From: Actinomycetospora sp. | Lineage (GTDB): Bacteria > Actinomycetota > Actinomycetes > Mycobacteriales > Pseudonocardiaceae | Assembly: GCA_025925615.1 (NCBI GenBank) | Contig: JAICLN010000062.1 | Span: 1-13,681 of the forward strand | DNA length: 13,681 nt | Direction of reading: 5' to 3' | Part shown: in pieces, positions 1 through 5,979 of the stretch | Layout: every line of letters begins with the position of its first letter | How positions within the stretch are numbered: position 1 is the first letter of the stretch | Notes under the pieces: generated by a model | The model's database searches: none | The model's input: the letters and a program-made list of their open reading frames with translations, nothing else | Told to the model about the DNA's origin: nothing | Translations under genes and position numbers: made by a program

Positions 1-18
1 CCCGGGCGGGCGTAGTTA

Positions 19-29
19 GACGGCGCACC
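19..29. repeat. 11-bp direct repeat of the tRNA 3' end (copy 1)
   Basis: GACGGCGCACC occurs here and again at 604-614, where it is the acceptor end of a tRNA remnant. Only these 11 bases match; the flanking T-arm is absent at this copy. It could be a vestigial attachment-site end from an earlier integration, or chance in GC-rich DNA. Confidence 0.3.
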
Positions 30-69
30 GTTACCGAGCATCCAGCCCTCCACAAATCCCGGTCAGGCC

Positions 70-87
70 GATGCGGTATTCCGCATC
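70..87. terminator. Hairpin after the minus-strand pseudogene
   Basis: GATGCGG and CCGCATC form a perfect 7-bp stem around the tetraloop TATT. It lies about 10 nt beyond the stop codon (98-100, minus strand) of the pseudogene to its right, where a terminator would sit. No T-run follows on either strand, so termination is only a possibility. Confidence 0.3.
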
Positions 88-97
88 CTGCGGCCAG

Positions 98-430
98 TCA
101 CGGTGGCTGGTGGCCGCGGCGGTGGGCGGCAATCTCCTCGTCCAGGATGGCGTCGCGGTCGAACTCCGCCGCAAGCCGCCTCGAGGTCCTCGACCCAGCG
201 GCGGGGTCCGCATCGCTGGTCGCTTCGGGTCTGCAGTTCGTCCGCCTCGGTGACCAGCGGGGACGCCCCCGGTGCCCAACCGCTCCGCCAGGGCGTCGAC
301 GTCCCCGGCGTTCGCCGCACCGAGGGCGATGAGATCGATCCGCTACTCGTCCGCCTTGCGCAGGCGGACGACGTACACCTCCGGAGAGCCCTCGGCGCCT
401 GTCCGGGCGGTACGGCGCCGATCGATCTTC
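98..430 (-). pseudogene. Decayed gene of unknown family, stop codon and frameshifts
   Basis: Protein-like sequence can be followed on the minus strand only by changing frame. It starts with a stretch containing PEVYVVRLRKADE, hits an in-frame TAG at 345-343, and continues as RIDLIALGAANAGDVDALAERLG. A second frame then gives LVTEADELQ and RRWVEDLEA, and a third gives AAEFDRDAILDEEIAAHRRG before a TGA at 100-98. The pieces have a balanced composition, with Asp, Glu, Leu and Ala typical of soluble helical protein, unlike the Arg/Pro-rich shadow frames around them. That supports one former gene broken by one nonsense change and at least two frameshifts. I do not recognise the family. The 5' end is not defined and may lie anywhere near 430. 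It sits next to a decayed integrase and tRNA fragment, so it may be a former passenger of a mobile element. Confidence 0.45.
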
Positions 431-496
431 TAGCTTCGCAGGGACCGGATTGGGGACCGATTACGTCTCCCCTTGGCAGGCGATGGTCGGCCACCG

Positions 497-524
497 GACA
501 TGATCGCTACTGGTTGATCATGTC
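497..524. repeat. Perfect 9-bp inverted repeat left of the tRNA remnant
   Basis: GACATGATC (497-505) and GATCATGTC (516-524) are exact reverse complements around a 10-nt spacer. The repeat ends about 40 nt before the dyad at the tRNA remnant. It may be an integrase or excisionase arm-binding site, an operator or a simple hairpin; the sequence alone does not decide. Confidence 0.4.
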
Positions 525-562
525 GCTGAGCAGCACAGACGCAGATGGAGGACCACCACAAC

Positions 563-579
563 GGACGTGACTCTCGTCC
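563..579. other. Candidate att core dyad around the anticodon-loop position
   Basis: GGACG (563-567) and CGTCC (575-579) flank the 7-nt sequence TGACTCT. The dyad sits at the left edge of the tRNA-like sequence, where the anticodon loop would be. Tyrosine integrases that use tRNA genes commonly exchange strands across about 7 bp of the anticodon loop between inverted core sites, so this could be the core of a phage-side attachment site. The loop has G at position 33 and C at position 37, so it is not a working anticodon arm. Confidence 0.35.
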
Positions 580-614
580 ACTGGGTTCGGGGTTCGAGTC
601 CCTGACGGCGCACC
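569..614 (+). other. 3' half of a tRNA gene (tRNA-Lys-like), probable att site
   Basis: The T-arm is intact: stem CGGGG (588-592), loop TTCGAGT, stem CCCTG (600-604). It is followed by the 7-nt acceptor strand ACGGCGC (605-611), discriminator A and CC. Upstream, CCACT plus a 5-nt variable region match the 3' side of an anticodon stem. From memory this fits actinobacterial tRNA-Lys, whose 5' strand would be GCGCCGT. No matching D-arm or 5' acceptor strand occurs upstream, so this is not a functional tRNA. Such 3' halves are the usual trace of an element integrating into a tRNA gene, and a decayed integrase begins about 100 nt downstream. Having the integrase on the tRNA-3' side suggests a former attL that lost its 5' half, or an attP-like junction between tandem elements. 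Confidence 0.65.
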
Positions 615-701
615 CTTCGTTGGAGGTCACTGGCTTGCTGTACTTCCCTCCCCGTCCCGGAGTGGCCGTTTACCGGCCGCAACCCCTCGACGCGGTTCCC
701 T

Positions 702-708
702 GGAGGAG
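702..708 (+). promoter_or_regulatory. Orphan ribosome binding site of the decayed integrase
   Basis: GGAGGAG stands just ahead of the first integrase-like codons (GCC AGG CCT CCG CTG from 715), but no ATG, GTG or TTG follows at normal spacing in that frame. The start codon appears to have mutated away. Confidence 0.35.
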
Positions 709-711
709 CTC

Positions 712-2006
712 GCAGCCAGGCCTCCGCTGCCCTCGGCACGCCGGGTTCGATCTCCGTCACCCAAGAGTTCCCAGGCTCTTGGGTAGCCCGCTGCGCGGTT
801 CCGCGACCACGACGGTGTCACCCGCCGCGTGTGGAAGAGAGGGCGTACGAAGACCGCGGCCAGGAGCGCGCTGCACGAGACCATCGCCGACCGGCAGCGG
901 GTCGGCCGTCGCGGGCCGGGGCGCTCACACCGGCGTTCCGCTCCAGCGACGCGGCAACCATCTACTTGGCGAAGATCGAGCGCAATCGCGAGGACTCCAC
1001 GCACGCGCTCTACGTCTTCCACCTCGGGGGAACGATCCTGCCGGGGCTCGGCGCCCTGCGGCTCCGCGAGTGCACAGTCGTGTATCGCGACGCCTTCCTG
1101 GAGGCGCTGCAGCCGCGGTACGCGGCCAACACTCGCCGCAAGCTCCGCTCGATCGTGAGCGGCGTCCACCAGGTCGCAGTGCCACACGAGGCCATCGCCT
1201 CTAACCCGGTCCGCGAGCTCGACCGCATCGAGCAGCCCAAGGGGCAGCGTAGGTCTCGTCCCCGGGCTCTGATCCTTGACGAGCGCCGTGGGCTGCTGGC
1301 GTGGCTCGACGGGACATCCGACAACCCCGCAGTCCTGCGCAAGCAGAAGGTCGCTCGGTCAGCCGACCTGCCCGACCTCGTCCGGTTCTTCCTCGGGACC
1401 GGGCTGCGGATCGGCGAGGCCCTCGCGACCCCTCGGCTCGGCGTGAACCTCGACGGCTCGCCCGTCCACGGCGCCGATGGCGAACAGCGCGTACCGGCCG
1501 TGACGATCGCCGGGAACGTGACGTGGGTGAAGGGCAAGGGACTGGTTCGTCACGACGGCAAGAGCGAAGCCGCGCTGCGCGTCATCCCACTCCCCGAGTT
1601 CACCGCCGCGATGCTCCGGCGGCGCTTCGACCATCCGGGCGACGACGACTGGCCGGTGTTCCCCGCCGCCGGTCGTGACGGCCGCGTGACGTATCGCTGG
1701 CCGGCCGGCGTCCGGCGGACGCTGCGGTCGGTCCGTGAAGAGGTCGGGCTCGATCGGATGACACCTCATACCTGGCGGCGCACCTACGCCACGATCCTCG
1801 ACGATGAGATGAGCCTGAGGGATCGCATGGAGGCCGATCTCCTGGGCCACGCGACGTTCTTGGAGGATGCCTACGTCAGTCGCGGGTACTTCCGGCCCGC
1901 GAAGCACCCCCGGCTTGGTATCGGCCGATGCGGTGCGGCCATGCCACCCGCACAGCGCTGGTGTCCCGACCTCGCCGACGCGCGGCCCGCGTTCGCGCGC
2001 GGGTGA
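712..2006 (+). pseudogene. Tyrosine integrase, frameshifted remnant
   Basis: This is a phage/ICE-type tyrosine recombinase that would cut and rejoin DNA at a tRNA attachment site. The N-terminal arm-binding part is broken over frames: ARPPLP, then GTPGSISVTQEFPGSWVARC (732-794), then after one extra base RFRDHDGVTRRVWKRGRTKTA (796-about 905), then after a compensating shift ALTPAFRSSDAATIYLAKIER to the end. A TAG at 784-786 closes the middle frame upstream. The catalytic part is open: Arg in GTGLRIGEAL (codon 1407), VKGKGLVRHDGKSE, HTWR (His 1767, Arg 1776), LLGH (His 1848), and a candidate nucleophile Tyr at 1872. The last 40 or so codons look unlike an integrase C-terminus. An uninterrupted reading frame runs from a GTG at 831, so a truncated protein could still be made, but without the normal N-terminus. 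It probably belongs with the tRNA remnant at 569-614. Confidence 0.75.
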
Positions 2007-2013
2007 CGGGCCG

Positions 2014-2162
2014 CCGGGTTCGCGTTGGACATGACAGTGACCACGACCCGGTACTCGACCCCATCCGCGGCGACCTGGACTTGGTAGTGAGGGTGTCCCG
2101 CGCCGGCTCGGCCCGACGATCGACGGCGCGCCTGACCAGACCCCGTTACCCCGCAACGACAT
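2014..2162 (-). pseudogene. N-terminal fragment of a DUF2278-type gene
   Basis: Reading leftward on the minus strand, an ATG at 2162-2160 follows a good ribosome binding site (AAGGGGG, ending 6 nt before it). The first frame gives MSLRGNGVWSGAPSIVG. After a frameshift near 2100, another frame gives HPHYQVQVAADGVEYRVVV and then TVMS. The pattern of an opening YGV-like strand, then HYQV-V followed by YR-V-V-V-S, resembles the start of the DUF2278 family as I remember it. After about residue 50 the similarity stops and the sequence becomes Arg/Ala-rich. So this is a truncated, frameshifted 5' end whose remainder is gone. The family call is from memory and moderate; that it is a broken minus-strand gene is more secure. 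Confidence 0.45.
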
Positions 2163-2226
2163 GATCGCCCCCTTCGATTGTGGTGTCGCCTGAGAACGGC
2201 GAGGACCCGGGGTCAGACCCTCCGTC

Positions 2227-2265
2227 ACACTCGAGCCACTTCCTCGTGGTCCATCGAGCGAGTGT
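2227..2265. repeat. Nested inverted repeat in the intergenic region
   Basis: ACACTCG (2227-2233) pairs with CGAGTGT (2259-2265). Inside it, CCAC (2236-2239) pairs with GTGG (2246-2249), and CTCGA/TCGAG is an alternative outer pairing. It could be a terminator-like structure, a protein-binding site or a remnant of mobile DNA. No U-tract follows. Confidence 0.3.
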
Positions 2266-2652
2266 CATTCGACGTGCGCTACACCAGACGGCTGCAATAG
2301 ATTCCCCCGAACAGTCCTTGCATCCCAACCTTTGTCGCCACTCGTTTCCGAGGGCACGCCGGTCGACCCGGCGCGGCGACCGCCACCCGTACGGGCGCCC
2401 TGTTTCACTCTAGCGGTGCAATTCCATTGGATCGGCTCGCCGTATAGTAATGAGTTGACCAAGCAGAAGCCCCTTCCCAACCCAGACTGTCCGTTCGTAG
2501 CGCAAGTCACGCCCTCCCACCGAGGGCTAGGTCCCTCTTCTTTGCAGCGTTCGTGGGCGCAATGGAAGATGCATCGACGAGGCTCCTCCCGAATCTATGA
2601 GGAAGCGTCGTCTATAGGGATGATCGAGGCGGCGACAAGTGTGTGATGCTGC

Positions 2653-2668
2653 GATTCCCTAGGGGATC
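2653..2668. promoter_or_regulatory. Near-palindrome just before the sheath gene's RBS
   Basis: GATTCCCTAGGGGATC is 14/16 palindromic around CCCTAGGG and ends 9 nt before the AAGGAAGG ribosome binding site (2678-2685). The 9-mer GCGATTCCC occurs at 2651-2659 and again at 2685-2693, 34 bp apart and abutting the GTG start. The position suits an operator or a leader hairpin that could block translation; this is inference. Confidence 0.3.
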
Positions 2669-2693
2669 CTGCCAGGCAAGGAAGGCGATTCCC

Positions 2694-4697
2694 GTGTTGC
2701 AGCTGACATACCCAGGCGTCTACACCCAAGAGTTGTCCTCCGGCGTCCGGACGGTGACCGGTGCGTCGACGTCGGTCGCCCTGTTCGTCGGACCGACGAA
2801 GACCGGCATCGACGGTCGCGCCCGGCGCTGCCTGAGCTATGCCGACTTCGAGCGACAGTTCGGCGGCCTCCACCCCACCAGTTCGCTCTCCTACTCGGTC
2901 CTGCACTTCTTCGGCAACGGCGGCGGCGAGGCCCAGGTGATCCGGGTGCCCACGAAGGGCGCGAAGCCGGCGAAGGCGTCGCTGAAGCAGGGTGGCGCCG
3001 ACGACCCGTCCGTGACCGTGACCGCGCTGAGTTCCGGCACGTCCGGCAACGGGCTCTTCCTGGAGATCGACCGCATCGACGTCGCCGGCCCGGCCCGGTT
3101 CACGCTCAGCGTGATCGACACCGTCACCGGGCGGGTGGAACGGTTCCCCGACCTCACGCCGGCGGCTGCCGACGTCCGTTCCGCCGATGCCATCGTCGAC
3201 GACCCGACAACGGGATCCCAGCTCGTCGAGCTCACCGTCGACGCCCGCGACAAGGACGCTCCGGCCAACACCGGGTCGGTGTACCAGGTGACCGCGCCGC
3301 TGGCGACCGGCCCGGCCGCCGCGAACCTGACCGTGAGCGTCGACCTGACACCACGCAAGACCGACGGCACCGCCGGGGCGCCGGTCACCCTCGCCGACGT
3401 CACGGTGATCTCGACCGGTTCCACGCTGCCGGCGTCGCCGCTGGAGCTGGTCACCCGGCTGGTGACGGCGATCAACACCGCGCTGCGAGCCGACCCGACC
3501 ACGCACGACACCCTCGGTGGAGTCGCCGTCGAGGGCCTCACCTACTCGACGAACCCGCTCCTGCTGCGCCTCCAGGTCGCGCGGCCCACCGGGCCGGTCG
3601 GCGCCGCCCGCGTCCACGACGCCACGGTGGAGCTGAAGGCCCCGGCCGGCGGCACTTCCTTCCTCACCACCTACGGGATCGAGCCGGACAAGGCCACGAT
3701 CAACCCGTCGCGCTACCGGCTCGGCTCGCCCTACGCGAGCGCGGCGGTCATCCAGGAACAGCGGGGCGACGACGGGGACACCGCCGGGCAACCCGACACG
3801 ACCGACCTCAAGGCCGCCATCACCGCGCTCGACGCCCGCGACCCGTTCTTCAACGTGCTGTGCCTGCCGGATCTCGTCCGACCGAGGACGACCGACCCGC
3901 TCACACCGCACCACGACAACCCGTCCGGGGTCTACGCGGAAGCGGCGCGGGTGTGCGGCAACAAGTTCGCGTTCCTCGTCGTCGACCCGCCGCCGTCCGC
4001 GGTGGACGTAGGGACGGCGGAGGCGTGGAAGAACGCCATCGGATTCGCCTCGACACACGCGGGGGCGTGGTTCCCGAACCTGCGCGTCGACAACCCGCTG
4101 GTCCCGGGCTCGATCCTGTCGCACCCGCCCTCCGGCGCGATCGCCGGCGTGATCGCCCGCACCGACGCCCGGGTGGGCGTCTGGGGGGCCCCGGCCGGCA
4201 CGGACGCGACGATCGTCGGTGTCTACGGCCCCGCGGTGGAGCTGTCGGACGCCGAGCAGGGGGTGCTGAACCCGATCGGGCTCAACGCGATCCGCCGGTT
4301 CCCGATCTACCAGACCGTCGGCTTCGGATCCCGGACCGTCGACGGCGCCGACGCGGTCGGCAGCGAGTGGAAGTACGTCCCGGTACGGCGCACGGCCAGC
4401 CACATCCTGCGGTCGCTGTCCGAGGGGCTGCGCTGGGCGGTGCACAAGGGCAACGGGCCGGATCTGTGGACGCAGCTGCGGGTCAGCTGCACGGCGTTCA
4501 TGCAGGGGCTCTACCGCCAGGGCGCGTTCAAGGGCACCTCGCCCCGCGAGGCGTACTTCGTGGCGTGCGACGGGTCCACCACCACGCAAGCCGACATCGA
4601 TCTCGGCGTCGTCAACATCGTGATCGGTTTCTCGCCGCTCAAGCCCGCCGAATTCGTCGTCATCTCGCTGCGCCAGATCGTGCAGCCGGCCGCCTGA
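2694..4697 (+). CDS. eCIS contractile tail sheath protein
   Basis: This is the contractile outer sheath that shortens to drive the inner tube into a target (Afp2-4/Pvc2-4 and phage tail sheath family). The N-terminus has the family signature PGVY (residues 7-10) and TVTGASTSVALFVGPT, then a DFERQFGG motif and FFGNGGGEAQVIRV (to about residue 85). The C-terminal third is also typical: YVPVRRTASHILRSLSEGL, a Gln-Leu-Arg helix, and a last strand ending LRQIVQP. At 667 residues it is longer than the roughly 350-500 of many eCIS sheaths. The extra length lies between about residues 90 and 375, probably a surface-exposed insertion domain. I chose the GTG at 2694 because AAGGAAGG stands 8 nt before it and it gives the usual LQLTYPGVY opening; an in-frame GTG at 2643 would add 17 unlikely residues. 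It is the first gene of the operon; the tube gene follows after 14 nt. Confidence 0.93.
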   Translation: MLQLTYPGVYTQELSSGVRTVTGASTSVALFVGPTKTGIDGRARRCLSYADFERQFGGLHPTSSLSYSVLHFFGNGGGEAQVIRVPTKGAKPAKASLKQGGADDPSVTVTALSSGTSGNGLFLEIDRIDVAGPARFTLSVIDTVTGRVERFPDLTPAAADVRSADAIVDDPTTGSQLVELTVDARDKDAPANTGSVYQVTAPLATGPAAANLTVSVDLTPRKTDGTAGAPVTLADVTVISTGSTLPASPLELVTRLVTAINTALRADPTTHDTLGGVAVEGLTYSTNPLLLRLQVARPTGPVGAARVHDATVELKAPAGGTSFLTTYGIEPDKATINPSRYRLGSPYASAAVIQEQRGDDGDTAGQPDTTDLKAAITALDARDPFFNVLCLPDLVRPRTTDPLTPHHDNPSGVYAEAARVCGNKFAFLVVDPPPSAVDVGTAEAWKNAIGFASTHAGAWFPNLRVDNPLVPGSILSHPPSGAIAGVIARTDARVGVWGAPAGTDATIVGVYGPAVELSDAEQGVLNPIGLNAIRRFPIYQTVGFGSRTVDGADAVGSEWKYVPVRRTASHILRSLSEGLRWAVHKGNGPDLWTQLRVSCTAFMQGLYRQGAFKGTSPREAYFVACDGSTTTQADIDLGVVNIVIGFSPLKPAEFVVISLRQIVQPAA

Positions 4698-4711
4698 CAG
4701 GGGGAGCACTC

Positions 4712-5233
4712 ATGGCGCAGTTCTCGGTCAACGCCGGGCGGTTGGACCCGTACAAGAACTTCAAGTTCCGCGTCACCTGGGACGGGCGGCCCGTGGCGGG
4801 GGTGTCGAAGGTCTCGGTGCTCAAACGGACCACCGAAGTGGTCAAGCACCGCGCCGGCGGCGACCCCTCGACGTCCTACAAATCGCCGGGCCGCACCGAA
4901 TACGACGCGATCACCCTGGAACGTGGGGTGACCCACGACGTCGATTTCGAGCAGTGGGCGAACAAGGTGTGGAACCTCGGCTCCGGGCTGGGAGGCGAGG
5001 TGTCGCTCAAGGACTTCCGCAAGGACATCGTCGTCGACCTGTTCAACGAGGCCGGGCAGGTGGTGCAGAGCTACGCGGTGTACCGCTGCTGGGTATCGGA
5101 GTACCAGGCACTGCCCGATCTCGACGCGAACGCCAATGCCGTCGCGATCGCCAAGATCAAGATCGAGAACGAGGGCTGGGAACGCGACTTCGCCGTCTCC
5201 GAGCCGACCGAGCCCACGTTCACCGAGCCCTGA
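4712..5233 (+). CDS. eCIS inner tube protein (T4 gp19-like)
   Basis: At 173 residues this is the normal size for the T4 gp19/Afp1/Pvc1 tube family, whose hexameric rings stack into the inner tube carrying the cargo. Recognisable parts are the opening DPYKNFKFRVTWDG, then VSKVSVLKRTTEVVKHRAGG, the loop-strand segment TEYDAITLERGVTHD (about residues 65-80), FEQWANKVWN, and the closing strand IAKIKIENEGWERD. A strong ribosome binding site (GGGGGAG, 4700-4706) lies 5 nt before the ATG. It directly follows the sheath gene, the usual pairing. Only one tube gene is visible, while Afp and PVC have more than one; others may lie beyond the window. No oddities in sequence or composition. Confidence 0.92.
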   Translation: MAQFSVNAGRLDPYKNFKFRVTWDGRPVAGVSKVSVLKRTTEVVKHRAGGDPSTSYKSPGRTEYDAITLERGVTHDVDFEQWANKVWNLGSGLGGEVSLKDFRKDIVVDLFNEAGQVVQSYAVYRCWVSEYQALPDLDANANAVAIAKIKIENEGWERDFAVSEPTEPTFTEP

Positions 5234-5241
5234 GCCGGGCG

Positions 5242-5979
5242 ATGAGCGGTCCTCCCGGCGTCGCGGACCTGGTGCGGCTGTGGCTTCCGTCCCGTGCGTC
5301 CGCCGACGCCCGCCTCACGACCCTGCTCGTCGCGCTCGACGGCGACGACGTACGCCGGGCTCCCCTGGGCGTGCACCACCAGCGGATGCTGCGGCTCCAC
5401 GACCAGCTCAGCGAGCGGCCGCTGGACGCCGTCGCCGACTGCTCGCAGTGCGGCGCGGAGAACGAGTTCGCCGTCCCGGTCGCGGCGATCTGCGCGGTGC
5501 CGGAGCCGCCCCGCGAGGCCGAGGTGGCCCTGGCCGTGGGGGGCGCCCGCGTGCGCTACCGGTTACCGACTCTGGCCGACCTCACCGCGATCAGCGGGGC
5601 CGGCGTCGCCGAGGGCCTCGCCGCGCTCGCCGCGCTCACCTGCCTCGACGACGAAGCGCCCGAGATGACCGACTACGACCTCGCCCGGCTCGTGCAGTCG
5701 TGGGAGGAGCTGGACCCCGCCGCGGCAGTGCAGGTCGACCTGGTCTGCGCCGGATGCGGGGCCGACGTGGCGGCGGACGTCGCGGTGCCCGAGTTCGTGG
5801 CCCACCAGCTGGACCGGGTCGTCGACGCCCTGCTGCGCCAGGTCGACGTCGTCGCCCGCGCCTACGGGTGGAGCGAGGACGCCATCCTCGCGCTGCCCGC
5901 GCAACGGCGACGGCGGTACATCGAGCTGATCGAGCAGCGGAGCTCCTCGACGCTCCCCCTCGTGGCGGTGGGAGCATGA
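5242..5979 (+). CDS. T4-baseplate-type protein with two CxxC pairs
   Basis: A 245-residue soluble protein without signal peptide or membrane segment. It has two cysteine pairs about 100 residues apart, CSQC (67-70) and CAGC (169-172), each followed by Gly-Ala and an acidic or hydrophobic strand, as in a split zinc ribbon. Between them are a beta-strand segment (VALAVGGARVRYRLPT) and helices. The C-terminal 60 residues are helical. Proteins of this layout next to tube genes resemble the phage T4 baseplate hub/gp26-like family as I remember it, and are likely assembly factors or baseplate parts; this assignment is moderate. The ATG is 8 nt after the tube stop with only a weak ribosome binding site, suggesting coupling. 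Leu108 is encoded by TTA (5563-5565), very rare in such DNA and the only in-frame TTA I noticed in the eCIS genes. The stop overlaps the next start (ATGA). Confidence 0.7.
   Translation: MSGPPGVADLVRLWLPSRASADARLTTLLVALDGDDVRRAPLGVHHQRMLRLHDQLSERPLDAVADCSQCGAENEFAVPVAAICAVPEPPREAEVALAVGGARVRYRLPTLADLTAISGAGVAEGLAALAALTCLDDEAPEMTDYDLARLVQSWEELDPAAAVQVDLVCAGCGADVAADVAVPEFVAHQLDRVVDALLRQVDVVARAYGWSEDAILALPAQRRRRYIELIEQRSSSTLPLVAVGA

Larger units (their letters stand above)
2163..2693 (+). promoter_or_regulatory. Gene-free leader region upstream of the eCIS operon
   Basis: No convincing coding sequence is seen on either strand. Several inverted repeats occur at the left end, including GACCC/GGGTC near 2207-2217 and ACACTCG/CGAGTGT at 2227-2265, with CCAC/GTGG nested inside. 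The region should hold the promoter of the sheath operon. Candidate -10 hexamers are TATAGT (2443-2448) and TATAGG (2613-2618), but neither has a clear -35 partner, so I do not assign a start site. Confidence 0.4.

Noticed and set aside
430..760. Minus-strand open frames containing RRQGLEPRTQW and RDSNPEP
   Set aside because: These phrases are the well-known false translations of the reverse strand of a tRNA T-arm and acceptor stem. They support the tRNA remnant, not a protein.
741..760. GGGTTCGATCTCC resembling a tRNA T-loop
   Set aside because: The stem has a mismatch and no acceptor follows. The bases are explained as integrase codons (GTPGSISVT).
760..783. CCCAAGAG/CTCTTGGG hairpin
   Set aside because: Perfect 8-bp stem, but it falls within integrase-derived codons (TQEFPGSW) and has no T-run, so I do not call it a terminator.
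545..1204. 219-residue plus-strand open frame over the tRNA remnant and integrase start
   Set aside because: Arg/Pro-rich shadow frame; the integrase motifs lie in the other two frames.
2443..2460. TATAGT and TTGACC as a promoter pair
   Set aside because: The -10-like box lies before the -35-like box and neither has a partner at normal spacing.
2595..4709. 704-residue open frame on the minus strand
   Set aside because: It lies exactly opposite the sheath gene and is Arg/Gly/Val/Asp-rich, the composition of a codon shadow in high-GC DNA. The sheath reading has clear family motifs.
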